Source of the DNA: Microbacterium sp. Au-Mic1
Lineage (GTDB): Bacteria; Actinomycetota; Actinomycetes; Actinomycetales; Microbacteriaceae
NCBI RefSeq assembly: GCF_021341785.1
Contig: NZ_JAJTTF010000008.1
Span: 1 to 64,000, forward strand
Direction of reading: 5' to 3'
Length of the DNA: 64,000 nt
The translations under genes were made by a program, and so were the position numbers. This document shows, one piece after another, positions 15,692 to 24,992 of this stretch. The notes under the pieces are model-generated. The model saw only the letters and a list, made by a program, of their open reading frames with translations. It was not told where the DNA came from and searched no databases. How positions within the stretch are numbered: the stretch's first letter is position 1; every line of letters begins with the position of its first letter.

Positions 15692-17353
15692 ATGGCCGAG
15701 ATCGAGCAGCAGTCCGCCCCCGGATCCGAGTGGTGGCGCACCGCCGTCATCTACCAGATCTACCCGCGCTCCTTCGCCGACGCCGACGGCGACGGCATCG
15801 GCGACCTGCCCGGCATCACCTCCCGGCTGGACGCACTGCAGGAGCTCGGCGTCGACGCGATCTGGCTGAGCCCGTTCATGCCCAGCCCGCAGAAGGACGC
15901 CGGCTACGACGTCTCGGACTACCGGGGCGTCGATACGCTGTTCGGCACGCTCGACGACTTCGACGCGATGCTGGCCGCCGCGCACGCCCGCAGCATCCGC
16001 GTGATCGTCGACCTGGTGCCGAACCACTCCTCCGACCAGCACCGCTGGTTCCAGGAGGCGCTGACCGCGGCCCCGGGCAGCCCCGAGCGAGCGCGCTACA
16101 TCTTCCGCGACGGCAAGGGCGAGCACGGCGAGCTGCCGCCGAACAACTGGCAGAGCGTGTTCGGCGGCGGTATGTGGACCCGGGTCACCGAACCCGACGG
16201 CACGCCCGGCCAGTGGTACCTGCACATCTTCGATGAGAGCCAGCCCGACTTCGACTGGACGAACGAGGAGGTGCGCGAGGAGTTCCGCGGCGTGCTGCGC
16301 TTCTGGCTCGACCGCGGCGTCGACGGCTTCCGGGTGGATGTCGCGCACGGCATGATCAAGAAGGCGGGGCTGCCCGACTACACGCCCGGCGACGGGGCCG
16401 ACTCGATGGGCGGCGATCAGGAGGACGTGCCGTACTGGGGCCAGCCCGGCGTGCACGAGATCTACCGCGACTGGCACGAGGTGCTCGCCGGTTACGACGG
16501 CGACCGCGCCCTGTGCGCGGAGGCGTGGCTGCCCACGCTCGATCAGATCGCGCTGTGGGTGCGCCCCGACGAGATGAACCAGGCGTTCAACTTCAACTAC
16601 CTGATGACGCCGTGGGACGCCGCCGAGCTGCGCGCCGTGATCCGCGACTCCCTCGACGCGTTCGGCGCGGTCGGCGCGCCGAGCACCTGGGTGCTGTCCA
16701 ACCACGACGTCGTACGTCACGCCTCGCGGCTCGCGCTCACCTGGGACAACCCTCAGGGCGAGGGCATCGGCCCGCGGGACGAGCCGAAGCCCGACCGTGC
16801 CCTCGGCCTGGCGCGCGCCCGCGCCGCGACCACCGTGATGCTGTCGCTGCCCGGATCCGCCTACCTGTACCAGGGCGAAGAGCTGGGCCTTCCCGAGGCG
16901 ATGGAGATCCCCGACGAGTTCCGGCAGGATCCGACCTGGTTCCGCACGGACGGCGAGCGCTACGGCCGCGACGGCTGCCGTGTGCCGTTGCCGTGGAGCG
17001 GCACGACCCCGTCGTACGGCTTCAACGAAACCGGCGCCTCATGGCTGCCGCAGCCCGCCGAGTGGGCGGAGTATGCGCGCGCCGCTGAGGAGGGCGCGGG
17101 CGGGTCCACTCTGGAGCTGTACAAGACGCTGCTCCGGCTGCGCAAGGAGCGCGGGCTCGGATCCGGCTCCCTCGTCTGGGAGGAGCTCGGATCCGACGCG
17201 GTCGCGTTCCGGCGCGGCGACCTGCACGTCGCGGCGAACCTCGGCGAGACGCCCCTGCCGCTCCCGCCGGGTGCCGCGGTCGTGGTGCACAGTGCCCCGG
17301 AAGCGGGGACGGTATTGCCGCCGAACTCCGCCGCCTGGTACACGATCGGCTGA
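15692..17353 (+). CDS. GH13 alpha-glucosidase
   Basis: The 553-residue cytoplasmic enzyme of the oligo-1,6-glucosidase/alpha-glucosidase group begins WWRTAVIYQIYPRSFAD. The conserved regions are present: DLVPNHSSDQH, GFRVDVAHG (nucleophile D216), LCAEAW (acid/base E277), and LSNHDVVRH (transition-state stabiliser D339). A small C-terminal beta domain follows. It probably hydrolyses maltose, sucrose-like or isomaltose-type sugars. A TACCCT -10 box at 15680-15685, 6 bp before the ATG and with no ribosome site, suggests leaderless expression. It is a single-gene unit, with a palindromic element after it. Confidence 0.94.
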   Translation: MAEIEQQSAPGSEWWRTAVIYQIYPRSFADADGDGIGDLPGITSRLDALQELGVDAIWLSPFMPSPQKDAGYDVSDYRGVDTLFGTLDDFDAMLAAAHARSIRVIVDLVPNHSSDQHRWFQEALTAAPGSPERARYIFRDGKGEHGELPPNNWQSVFGGGMWTRVTEPDGTPGQWYLHIFDESQPDFDWTNEEVREEFRGVLRFWLDRGVDGFRVDVAHGMIKKAGLPDYTPGDGADSMGGDQEDVPYWGQPGVHEIYRDWHEVLAGYDGDRALCAEAWLPTLDQIALWVRPDEMNQAFNFNYLMTPWDAAELRAVIRDSLDAFGAVGAPSTWVLSNHDVVRHASRLALTWDNPQGEGIGPRDEPKPDRALGLARARAATTVMLSLPGSAYLYQGEELGLPEAMEIPDEFRQDPTWFRTDGERYGRDGCRVPLPWSGTTPSYGFNETGASWLPQPAEWAEYARAAEEGAGGSTLELYKTLLRLRKERGLGSGSLVWEELGSDAVAFRRGDLHVAANLGETPLPLPPGAAVVVHSAPEAGTVLPPNSAAWYTIG

Positions 17354-17391
17354 GGCGCCGACGATCGTCGGGTCGTCGAACACGACTTTCC

Positions 17392-17509
17392 CCCGGGGTC
17401 GTTGAGCGAGGACGCCGAAGGCGACCGAGACGAAACGCAGCGGTCTCGCGAGAGCGCCGCGTTTCGTCTCGCTCCTCGCTACGCTCGGTGCTCGCTCAAC
17501 GACCCCGGG
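17392..17509. repeat. Palindromic repeat family A, copy 1 (intergenic)
   Basis: The outer arms CCCGGGGTCGTTGAGCGAG (17392-17410) and their complement (17491-17509) are perfect over 19 bp. Inner arms GAGACGAAACGC (17427-17438) and complement (17459-17470) are also perfect. The element fills the gap between the convergent GH13 and MFS genes and may end both transcripts. Related copies lie inside kdpB (46294-46399) and at 55574-55716. Confidence 0.9.
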
Positions 17510-17519
17510 AAGCGACCCC

Positions 17520-18803
17520 TCAGGCGGGCTCGACCGCGCCGATCGGCGGCTCAGCGGGCCCGACCGGACCGGAGCCGAGGGGGCCGACTTCGACATGCGC
17601 TCGGGCGCGGCGCCGGTGCCCCACCGCCGTGGCGACCTGCACCCCGAGCGTCACCGCGAGCACGACGCCCGACAGCAGCAGGAGCTGATCCGGCAGGGCA
17701 CCCTCGGCGAGCGCGAGTCCGCCGAGGGCGCTGCCCAGCGCGCTGCCCAGCATCATGGCGCTGTTGTTGAGCGCGAGCACGAGCGCGGCCACTGCGGGCG
17801 GCACCATCGTGGCCAGCCGCGTCTGGGCGGCCACGCCCGATCCGCCGTTGAAGAACGCGCAGACCAGGAACCAGGCGAGCCCGGCGACCGCGCCTGCAGC
17901 GCCCGGGAGCATGAGCCCCGCCCAGCCGAGCAGAGCGGCGGCGAGCACCGTGGCGACGATGACCGTGAGCACCGCGACGGGTCCGCGGCGGTCGGTCACG
18001 CGACCCGACACGATGTTGCCGGCCAGGCTCACGATGCCGTAGCCGAACAGCGCGCCGATGATGGGGTACCCCTCACCGATCCGCGGGCCCAGGATGAGCG
18101 TGGCGTAGGTGAAGCAGAGATAGCTCGCACACATGAGACCCATCGGCACCAGCAGCACCGCCAGGATCGCCGGGCGCGTGAGCGGACTGAGAGCCTCGCG
18201 CAGCGACAGCGGCGGCAGGTGCAGCGGGCGCACCTTCGCCAGGATCCCCACGAGTGCGGCAGCGCCGACGCCGACCACGAGGAACAGCGGGATCCGCCAG
18301 TCGCTCTGCCCGATCACGAGCCCGACGGGCACGCCGAGAGCGGTCGCGAACAAGAATCCGCCCATCACGAGCGAGAGCGCGCGACCACGGTACTGCTCGG
18401 GGGTGCGCGCGATGACGTAGGAACCGATCACGGCGTTCAGCAGCGCGCCGCCGAGGGCCGAGACCACCCGGCCGCTCATCGCCCAGAAGTAGGTGGGCGC
18501 GAGCCCGACCATCAGGTTGCCGAGCACGAACACGCTGAGGGACAGCACGATCGTGGACTTGCGCTCCCACCGTCCCGTGAGCGCGCCGAGCACGGGTCCG
18601 GCGATCGCGCCGGTCGCCGCGAACACGCTCATGAGCTGCCCGGCCGCCGCCGCATCCACGTCGAGGTCGGTCGCGATCTGGGGCAGCAGCCCCGCCAGCA
18701 CGTAGCCGTCGATCCCCATCGAGAAGGTCGCGACAGCGAGCCAGATCAGCGCTCCGGGCTGGAAGCGGGTGTCGTCAGCAGTCGTTCGCACCAGGTCATC
18801 CAA
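17520..18803 (-). CDS. MFS transporter, DHA1 (AraJ/PbuE-like) family
   Basis: The 427-residue protein has 12 predicted membrane spans. The first span has ATFSMGIDGYVLAGLLPQIA, and the loop-2 motif is GALTGRWERK. Motif C-like VIGSYVIARTPEQYRGRALSLVMGG fits drug:H+ antiporter family 1 sugar- or purine-type exporters (given here in part: ARTPEQYRGRALSL). Substrate unknown; efflux of a sugar or drug is likely. Start choice is unsure: TTG at 18803 or in-frame GTG at 18791, neither with a strong ribosome site. It lies 63 bp after the GH3 gene on the same strand and could be co-transcribed with it. Confidence 0.85.
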   Translation of the reverse strand: MDDLVRTTADDTRFQPGALIWLAVATFSMGIDGYVLAGLLPQIATDLDVDAAAAGQLMSVFAATGAIAGPVLGALTGRWERKSTIVLSLSVFVLGNLMVGLAPTYFWAMSGRVVSALGGALLNAVIGSYVIARTPEQYRGRALSLVMGGFLFATALGVPVGLVIGQSDWRIPLFLVVGVGAAALVGILAKVRPLHLPPLSLREALSPLTRPAILAVLLVPMGLMCASYLCFTYATLILGPRIGEGYPIIGALFGYGIVSLAGNIVSGRVTDRRGPVAVLTVIVATVLAAALLGWAGLMLPGAAGAVAGLAWFLVCAFFNGGSGVAAQTRLATMVPPAVAALVLALNNSAMMLGSALGSALGGLALAEGALPDQLLLLSGVVLAVTLGVQVATAVGHRRRARAHVEVGPLGSGPVGPAEPPIGAVEPA

Positions 18804-18866
18804 CCAGAGCGGATCCGGTCCCCGCTCCCCTTTTGCAAGGATTCCGGACGAATCGTCGGATCCGCC

Positions 18867-21119
18867 TCAGCCCACCACCTCGAACGCGGCCGACAGCAGG
18901 GTCTCCTCACGCGAGGACGGGCCGACCAAGAGCTCGAACGCGCCGGGTTCGACGCGGCGGATCCCCTCCGCATCGACGATCGTGCAGTCGCCGACCGGCA
19001 GCTCCAGCCGCACCCGAGCGGACTCCCCCGGCGCGAGCTGCACCTGGCGGTACGCCTTGAGCTCCTTGTCGGTCCAGCTCGCACTCGTCACGACGTCGCG
19101 CACGTACACCTGCACGGTCTCGCGGACCGGGCGGGATCCGGCGTTGGCCACCGTCACCTCCGCGATGATCGTGTCGTCCGCGCCCAGTGTCGAGGACACC
19201 AGCCCGAGCGCGGAGTACTCCACGGTCGTGTACGAGAGCCCGTCCCCGAACGTCCACGCCGGCGCCTGGGTCAGGTCGGCGTACCGCGTGCCGTGCTGCC
19301 CGCGGATCTGGTTGTAGTAGGTCGGCTGCTGACCGACATGGCGTGCGAACGAGATCGGCAGGCGCCCGGATGGCTCGATCGCTCCGGTGATGAGCTCGGC
19401 GATCGCACGCCCTCCGCGCATGCCGGGGTTCGCGGCCCAGATCACCGCGGCGGCCTTCGCCGTCGAGGCGGGCAGCACGAGCGGCTTGGAGGCGAGGAGC
19501 ACGACAACCACGGGCGTGCCCGTCGCGATCAGCGCGTCCAGCAGGGCGTTCTGGCCGCCGATGAGCTCCAGGGTCGCGGTCGAGCGCCCCTCGCCGACGA
19601 GCTCGATCCGATCCCCGACCACCGCCACCACGACGTCCGCGGCCTCCGCGGCCCGCACCGCCTCGGCGAGGAGTCGCGGATCGGATGCGGCCGGCACCAC
19701 GACCGGCGGCCGGGGCTGCCCGTCCGGGAAGGTCGCACCGAGCGGGTCGTCCTCGAGCGTGAGGATGTCCGCCCCGTGCGCGTGGCGCACGGCAAGTCCG
19801 TCGACGGCGCGGAGTCCGTCGAGCACGGTGGTGATCATCTCGCGGGGCTGCCCGTCGAGCCAGCCCGCCTGGCCGGATCCGCCGGCCCAGTCGCCGAGCT
19901 GCGTCTGCGCGTCGTCGGCGAGCGGGCCCACCACGGCGACGCGGATCGGATCCGCCGACGTCAGCGACGCGGCCCCACCCAGCGGCAGCACCCCGTCATT
20001 CTCCAGGAGCACGAGGGAGCGCCGCGCCACCTCGAGGTTGAGGTCGGAATGCGCTCCGCTGCCCACCACGGCGTCCAGCCCGGGCGAAGGCAGACGCGGG
20101 TCTTCGAAGAGGCCGAGGTCGAACTTCAGCGTGAGGATGCGCGCGACGGCGGCGTCGAACGCCTCGGGCTCGAGCATGCCCTGCTGCACGGCCTCGAGCG
20201 CGCCCTCGTAGAAGTGCGGTGTCGTCATGACCATGTCATTGCCCGCGGTGACCGCGGCGGCCGCCGCGTGCGCGTAGTCGGGCTGCACGCGCTGCTCCCA
20301 GACCATGCGGCCCACGTTGTCCCAGTCGGTGATGAGGGTGCCCGTGTATCCCCACTCGCCGCGCAGCACGTCGCTGAGCAGCCAGTCGTTGACCGTGATC
20401 GGCACCCCGTCGGTGGTCTGGTAGCCGAGCATGAACGTCCGGCAGCCCTCCCGGGCGACCCGCTCGAACGGCGGCAGGAACCACGATCGCAGCTTGCGGC
20501 GGGAGATGTCCGCCTCGGACGCGTCCCGCCCGCCCTGCGTCTCCGAGTAGCCGGCGAAGTGCTTCGCGGTGGCCAGGATCGCGGTCGGATCCGACAGCCC
20601 CTCTCCCTGGTACCCGCGCACCATCGCGGACGCGAGCTCGCCGATGAGGAACGGATCCTCGCCGAAGGTCTCGCTGATCCGCCCCCAGCGCAGGTCACGC
20701 GCGATGCACAGCACGGGCGAGAACGTCCAGTGGATCCCGGTCGCCGCGACCTCCTCAGCCGTGGCGCGGGCCACGTGCTCGATCAGGGCCGGATCCCAGG
20801 TGGCGGCCATCCCGAGCTGGGTCGGGTAGATGGTCGCGCCGGGCCAGAACGAGTGCCCGTGGATGCAGTCCTCGCCCACCAGCAGCGGGATCCGCAGCCG
20901 CGTCTCGGCGGTCAGCCGATTCGCCTCGAGGATCCGCTCGGGCGACGTGTGCAGGATCGAGCCGGCATGACGCCGCAGCACGTGGTCGCGCAGGTCGTCG
21001 CGCGCGTCGAGCTGCAGCATCTGACCGACCTTCTCCTCCACGGTCATGCGGCCCAGGAGGTCGGCGACCCGCTCGGCCGTGCCGAGGCTCGGGTCGCGGA
21101 AGGGCAGGAGGTCGCTCAT
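18867..21119 (-). CDS. GH3 beta-glucosidase
   Basis: The 750-residue family 3 enzyme has all three domains. The TIM-barrel contains KHFAGYSETQGGRDA and the nucleophile in LITDWDNVGRM (D265). The alpha/beta sandwich begins RRSLVLLENDGVLPL, and a C-terminal fibronectin-III-like domain starts near residue 650 (VANAGSRPVRETVQVYV). It has no signal peptide, so it acts on imported beta-glucosides or xylosides. The ATG overlaps the stop of the upstream permease (ATGA 21116-21119), so it is the last gene of the Opp-type importer operon. This strongly suggests that the importer brings in cello- or similar beta-oligosaccharides instead of peptides. Confidence 0.94.
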   Translation of the reverse strand: MSDLLPFRDPSLGTAERVADLLGRMTVEEKVGQMLQLDARDDLRDHVLRRHAGSILHTSPERILEANRLTAETRLRIPLLVGEDCIHGHSFWPGATIYPTQLGMAATWDPALIEHVARATAEEVAATGIHWTFSPVLCIARDLRWGRISETFGEDPFLIGELASAMVRGYQGEGLSDPTAILATAKHFAGYSETQGGRDASEADISRRKLRSWFLPPFERVAREGCRTFMLGYQTTDGVPITVNDWLLSDVLRGEWGYTGTLITDWDNVGRMVWEQRVQPDYAHAAAAAVTAGNDMVMTTPHFYEGALEAVQQGMLEPEAFDAAVARILTLKFDLGLFEDPRLPSPGLDAVVGSGAHSDLNLEVARRSLVLLENDGVLPLGGAASLTSADPIRVAVVGPLADDAQTQLGDWAGGSGQAGWLDGQPREMITTVLDGLRAVDGLAVRHAHGADILTLEDDPLGATFPDGQPRPPVVVPAASDPRLLAEAVRAAEAADVVVAVVGDRIELVGEGRSTATLELIGGQNALLDALIATGTPVVVVLLASKPLVLPASTAKAAAVIWAANPGMRGGRAIAELITGAIEPSGRLPISFARHVGQQPTYYNQIRGQHGTRYADLTQAPAWTFGDGLSYTTVEYSALGLVSSTLGADDTIIAEVTVANAGSRPVRETVQVYVRDVVTSASWTDKELKAYRQVQLAPGESARVRLELPVGDCTIVDAEGIRRVEPGAFELLVGPSSREETLLSAAFEVVG

Positions 21120-22174
21120 ACGGGGGTGCTCTCTTGATCGGATCCGGTCGTCGCCGGGGAGGGGATGGTCCGCACGGCGGTCACCGCGGCGTTCGCGTCG
21201 ATGCCGCGCTTCTTCAGGGCGCGGGCCCGCTCACCGGCGGAGCGCAGGCGCGGGTTGACGTACTCGTCGATGCCGAAGTTGATGAGGGCAAGTGCGACGC
21301 CGAGCAGCGCGATGCACAGACCCGCCGGCACGTACCACCACCAGTAATCGGGGAACGCGCTGTTCTGCTGCGCCCAGAACAGGATGGTGCCCCAGTTCAG
21401 GTTCGACACCGGGATCACCCCGATGAACGCGAGGGTCGTGAGCCCCAGCACCGCGGCGGTCATCGTTCCGACGAAGCTCGAGGCGATGATCGCCATCAGG
21501 TTCGGCAGCATCTCGACCAGGATGATCCGGTGCAGCGGCTCGCCGTTGGCGCGCGCGGCCTGGATGAAGTCCCGGTTGCGCAGCGACATGGTCTGCGCGC
21601 GCAGGACCCTCGCTCCCCACGCCCATCCGGTGAGTCCCAGCACGGCCGCGATGACGACCAGCGGCGGATCCTCGAACTGCGAGGCGATGATGATCATCAG
21701 GGGCAGGCCGGGCAGCACGAGGAACACGTTCGACAGCGCCGACAGCGACTCGCTCTTCCACCCGCGCAGGTAGCCCGCGGTCACCCCGACGACGATCGCG
21801 ACGACGGTGGCCATGATCGTGGCGAGGAAGCCGACCACGAGCACGCCGCGGGTTCCGTACACGAGCTGGCTGAACACGTCCTCGCCGATGTGCGTCGTCC
21901 CGAGCAGATGCTGCCAGGACGGGGGCTGCAGCGTCGCATCGAGGTGCTGCACGCTCGGTCCGTACGGGGCGATCCACGGTGCGAAGACCGCCACGAGGAT
22001 GAACACGCCGAGGATGATCAGCCCGGCAGCCGACTTGCGGTTGCCGAACATCGCGAGCGAGGCCCCCAGCTGGGTCCAGAACGTCTTGCGAGGCGCGGGA
22101 GTGCGCTCTGCGGTGAGAAGGACGGCGGTGGCGGGGACGCCGGCACCGGTCCGGTCGTCTGCGGGAATCGTCAT
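21116..22174 (-). CDS. Opp/Dpp-type ABC transporter permease, DppC-like
   Basis: The 352-residue permease has an N-terminal cytoplasmic tail (about 40 residues) and a first span AGLIILGVFILVAVFAPWIAPY. The extracellular LLGTTHIGEDVFSQLVYGTR segment is the hallmark of OppC/DppC (given in part as GTTHIGEDVFSQLVYG). The EAA-type loop is QAARANGEPLHRIILVEMLPN. A basic C-terminal extension of about 35 residues follows INFGIDEYVNPRLR. The ATG at 22174 sits 2 bp after the DppB stop. It forms a heterodimer with the DppB-like subunit. Context (GH3 partner) argues for oligosaccharide import. Confidence 0.92.
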   Translation of the reverse strand: MTIPADDRTGAGVPATAVLLTAERTPAPRKTFWTQLGASLAMFGNRKSAAGLIILGVFILVAVFAPWIAPYGPSVQHLDATLQPPSWQHLLGTTHIGEDVFSQLVYGTRGVLVVGFLATIMATVVAIVVGVTAGYLRGWKSESLSALSNVFLVLPGLPLMIIIASQFEDPPLVVIAAVLGLTGWAWGARVLRAQTMSLRNRDFIQAARANGEPLHRIILVEMLPNLMAIIASSFVGTMTAAVLGLTTLAFIGVIPVSNLNWGTILFWAQQNSAFPDYWWWYVPAGLCIALLGVALALINFGIDEYVNPRLRSAGERARALKKRGIDANAAVTAVRTIPSPATTGSDQESTPV

Positions 22175-22176
22175 GA

Positions 22177-23283
22177 TCAGGCCTCCGTCTGACGGGTGCG
22201 GGGGTCGAGGATGGCGTACGCGATGTCGGCAATGATGTTCGCGACGAGAACCGCCATGACGAGCACGAGGAAGATGCCCTGCATGAGCGCGTAGTCCTTC
22301 GCATTGGTGGCGCTCAGCAGCAGCAGGCCGATGCCCGGATAGGAGAACACCATCTCCATCACGATCGTGCCGCCCACGATGAAGCCGAGGGAGAGCGCGA
22401 AGCTCTGGATCTGCGGCAGCACCGCGTTGCGCGCGGCATAGCGCCAGAGCACGCGGCGGTTCGGCATGCCCTTGGCCTGCGCGACCGTGATGTAGTCCTC
22501 GTCGAGGACGGTGAGCATCATGTTCCGCATGCCGAGCACCCAGCCGCCCACCGATGCGATCACGATCGTGATCATCGGGAGCGCGCCGTGCGAGAGCACC
22601 TGCCCGATGAAGTCGGCGTTCCAGCCCGGATCCACACCGACCTCGTACGCGTGTCCGGCGGGGAACCAGCCGAGCACGGTCGAGAACACGGCGATGAAGA
22701 TCAGCCCCAGCCAGAAGTAGGGCACGGTGCCGAGGAACGTCGTCACCGGGACCAGCACGTCGAGACGTCCGCCGCGCCGCCATCCGACCACGGCGCCGAG
22801 GCTCGTGCCGACGAGGAAGGAGACGATCGTGGCGAAGCCGACCAGCCCCAGCGTCCAGGGCAGCGCCGCGGCGATCGCGTCGCCCACGGGCGCCATGCCG
22901 GTGGAGATCGAGACGCCCAGGTCGCCGCGCAGCAGCATGCCCCAGTAGTCGAGGTACTGCTGCCACAACGGCACCGAGGAGTCGAGGCCGAACATGAGGC
23001 GCAGAGCCTTCTCCGCCGCCGGCGTGAGCTGCCCCTGGCTGCGGGCCATGTAGGAGTCGACCGCATCGCCCTTCATCATGCGGGGGATGAAGAAGTTGAT
23101 CGTGATGGCCGCCCACGCGGTGAACAGGTAGAACGCCGCGCGACCGCCGATGAACCGCCACGGCACGCGGATCCGTCCGCCGCGTTCGGCCTTCGTCGCC
23201 GTGGTCCCGACGAGGGTCGGGTCGACGGCCGTCGAGGCGACGGCCTCCCGCTCGGTCGCGGGCGCGGACGTGTCGGCGCTCAT
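22177..23283 (-). CDS. Opp/Dpp-type ABC transporter permease, DppB-like
   Basis: The 368-residue permease has six spans. The first-span region AAITINFFIPRMMKGDAVDS, the periplasmic segment ending LLRGDLGVSISTGMAPVGD and the EDYITVAQAKGMPNRRVLWRY EAA-type loop (in part: AQAKGMPNRRVLWRY) are classic for DppB. FSYPGIGLLLLSATNAKDY near the C-terminus is also diagnostic. The ATG overlaps the stop of the preceding ATPase (23280-23283). Second of the two membrane subunits of the importer. Confidence 0.93.
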   Translation of the reverse strand: MSADTSAPATEREAVASTAVDPTLVGTTATKAERGGRIRVPWRFIGGRAAFYLFTAWAAITINFFIPRMMKGDAVDSYMARSQGQLTPAAEKALRLMFGLDSSVPLWQQYLDYWGMLLRGDLGVSISTGMAPVGDAIAAALPWTLGLVGFATIVSFLVGTSLGAVVGWRRGGRLDVLVPVTTFLGTVPYFWLGLIFIAVFSTVLGWFPAGHAYEVGVDPGWNADFIGQVLSHGALPMITIVIASVGGWVLGMRNMMLTVLDEDYITVAQAKGMPNRRVLWRYAARNAVLPQIQSFALSLGFIVGGTIVMEMVFSYPGIGLLLLSATNAKDYALMQGIFLVLVMAVLVANIIADIAYAILDPRTRQTEA

Positions 23284-24092
23284 CGCGCACCTCCGGAGGT
23301 CTGAACCGACCGGGCGCGGAAGAACGCTTCGGGGTCGGGGGATGCGGCGCGCAGCTCCCGGGTGTACGGGTCCTGCGGGGTGAGGATGACGTCGTCGGCG
23401 GGGCCGCGTTCCACGACCCTGCCCTGGTTGAGCACCATGATCTCGTCGCTGAAGTGCCGCGCGGTGGCGAGGTCATGGGTGATGTAGAGCACTCCGAGCC
23501 CCTCTTCGCGCTGCAGGTCGGCGAGCAGGTTCAGCACCCCGAGGCGGATCGACACGTCGAGCATCGACACGGGCTCGTCGGCGACGAGCAGCGCAGGGCG
23601 GGAGGCGAGCGCGCGGGCGATCGCGACGCGCTGGCGCTGGCCGCCGGAGAGCTCGTGCGGGCGGCGCTCCATCACCGCGTCCGGATCCAGGCGCACCCGC
23701 TCGAGCAGACGGCGCACCTCGCCCTCGATCTCCCTGCTCGGCACGACGTGGTCCAGGCGCAGCGGACGCTCGACGTGATGCCGGATCGAGTGGTACGGAT
23801 TCAGCGACGCGAACGGATCCTGGAACACCATGCGCAGCTGCTGCCGATATCTGCGCAGTCCCTTCCCGCGGCTCGGGATCGGAGCGCCGTCGAGCAGCAC
23901 CTCGCCGTGCGTCGGCGTCTCCAGCTGGGTGAGGATCTTCGCGATCGTGGACTTGCCGCTGCCCGACTGGCCGACGAGCCCGATCGTCCGGTGCGACTCG
24001 AGCGTGAAGCTCACATCGTCCAGCGCCTTCATCTGGCCGGAGCCGCGGACGTTGTAGATCTTGGTGACGCCCCGGAACTCGAGCGTGGTCAT
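23280..24092 (-). CDS. Opp/Dpp-type ABC transporter ATPase, DppF-like
   Basis: The 270-residue ATPase has Walker A GLVGQSGSGKSTIAK, Q-loop MVFQDPFASLNPY, ABC signature ELSGGQRQRVAIARAL, and Walker B ALLVADEPVSMLDVS. The QDPFASLNP segment is typical of OppF/DppF. Compared with many DppF proteins it lacks the long C-terminal zinc-binding tail. The ATG at 24092, inside the DppD stop, is chosen over a longer in-frame extension with no conserved residues. It pairs with the DppD-like ATPase. Confidence 0.93.
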   Translation of the reverse strand: MTTLEFRGVTKIYNVRGSGQMKALDDVSFTLESHRTIGLVGQSGSGKSTIAKILTQLETPTHGEVLLDGAPIPSRGKGLRRYRQQLRMVFQDPFASLNPYHSIRHHVERPLRLDHVVPSREIEGEVRRLLERVRLDPDAVMERRPHELSGGQRQRVAIARALASRPALLVADEPVSMLDVSIRLGVLNLLADLQREEGLGVLYITHDLATARHFSDEIMVLNQGRVVERGPADDVILTPQDPYTRELRAASPDPEAFFRARSVQTSGGAR

Positions 24093-24913
24093 CGCACCAC
24101 CACCCCCCGCTCGCCGGTCAGCCGCGGGAACGAGCGCAGCAGGTCGCGGGTGTACTCGTGCTGCGGATCGGTCCACAGCCGTTCGGCGTCGGCGAGCTCG
24201 ACGATCTCGCCCTCGCGCATCACGGCGATGCGATCGCTGATCTCCAGCAGCAGCGGCAGGTCGTGGGTGATGAACACGACCGAGAAGCCGAATTCGTGGC
24301 GCAGCTGCGAGATCTGCTTCAGGATCTCGCGCTGCACGAGCACGTCGAGCGCGGTGGTCGGCTCGTCCATGACCATGAGCTGCGGTCGCAGGGCGAGCGC
24401 CATCGCGATCATCACGCGCTGACGCATGCCGCCGGACAGCTCGTGCGGGTAGGACCGGATCCGCTGCCCGCCCACCTTCACGATCTCGAGCAGGTCGATC
24501 ACCTCGGCCCGCCGCTGCGCGCGGCTCATCCCCGGCCGGTGCACGCGGAACACGTCGTCCAGCTGCGCGCCGATCGTCGCCACGGGGTTCAGGGCGTTCA
24601 TCGCACCCTGGAACACCATCGACACCTTGTCCCAGCGGAACCGGCGCATCTGCTCGGCGTCCAGCGCGTGCAGGTCGATGTCGGAGCCGTCGGCGTCGTG
24701 GAAGACGACGCTGCCGCCGGTGATCACCGCCGGCGGCTTCAAGAGCCGCTGCACGCCGTAGGCGAGGGTGGTCTTGCCGCTGCCGCTCTCACCGGCGAGG
24801 CCGACGATCTCACCACGGCGGATGTCAATCGTGACGTTCTTCACCGCCTGCACGGGCGGATCCACGTCGTACACGACGGAGAAGTCGCGCACCGAGAGAA
24901 GGGGGTCTGTCAT
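24089..24913 (-). CDS. Opp/Dpp-type ABC transporter ATPase, DppD-like
   Basis: The 274-residue ATPase has Walker A GLAGESGSGKTTLAYG, Q-loop MVFQGAMNALNPVATIG, signature ELSGGMRQRVMIAMAL, and Walker B LMVMDEPTTALDV. QGAMNALNPV and GGMRQRVMIAMAL are DppD-type sequences. Family C-termini normally contain an Fe-S motif; this one is short and ends LRSFPRLTGERGVVVR. It follows the SBP gene after a 16-bp hairpin, which may lower its expression relative to the binding protein. Confidence 0.93.
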   Translation of the reverse strand: MTDPLLSVRDFSVVYDVDPPVQAVKNVTIDIRRGEIVGLAGESGSGKTTLAYGVQRLLKPPAVITGGSVVFHDADGSDIDLHALDAEQMRRFRWDKVSMVFQGAMNALNPVATIGAQLDDVFRVHRPGMSRAQRRAEVIDLLEIVKVGGQRIRSYPHELSGGMRQRVMIAMALALRPQLMVMDEPTTALDVLVQREILKQISQLRHEFGFSVVFITHDLPLLLEISDRIAVMREGEIVELADAERLWTDPQHEYTRDLLRSFPRLTGERGVVVR

Positions 24914-24944
24914 GGGGTGCTTTCGTGCTCGAGCGGGCAGGATC

Positions 24945-24979
24945 CGCGGGGTGAGGGGCCGCCGGCCCCTCACCCCGCG
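24945..24979. terminator. Strong hairpin between SBP and ATPase genes
   Basis: Perfect 16-bp arms CGCGGGGTGAGGGGCC (24945-24960) and complement (24964-24979) enclose a 3-nt loop. It lies just after the SBP stop within the operon, with no T-tract. Such hairpins typically stabilise the upstream SBP message or cause partial termination, giving more receptor than membrane parts. Confidence 0.75.
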
Positions 24980-24992
24980 TGCGTCGTGCGAC

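Noticed and set aside
21116..23476. Apparent fusion of DppC with a 430-residue upstream extension
   Set aside because: The upstream part is an out-of-frame reading of the DppB gene. DppC has its own ATG at 22174.
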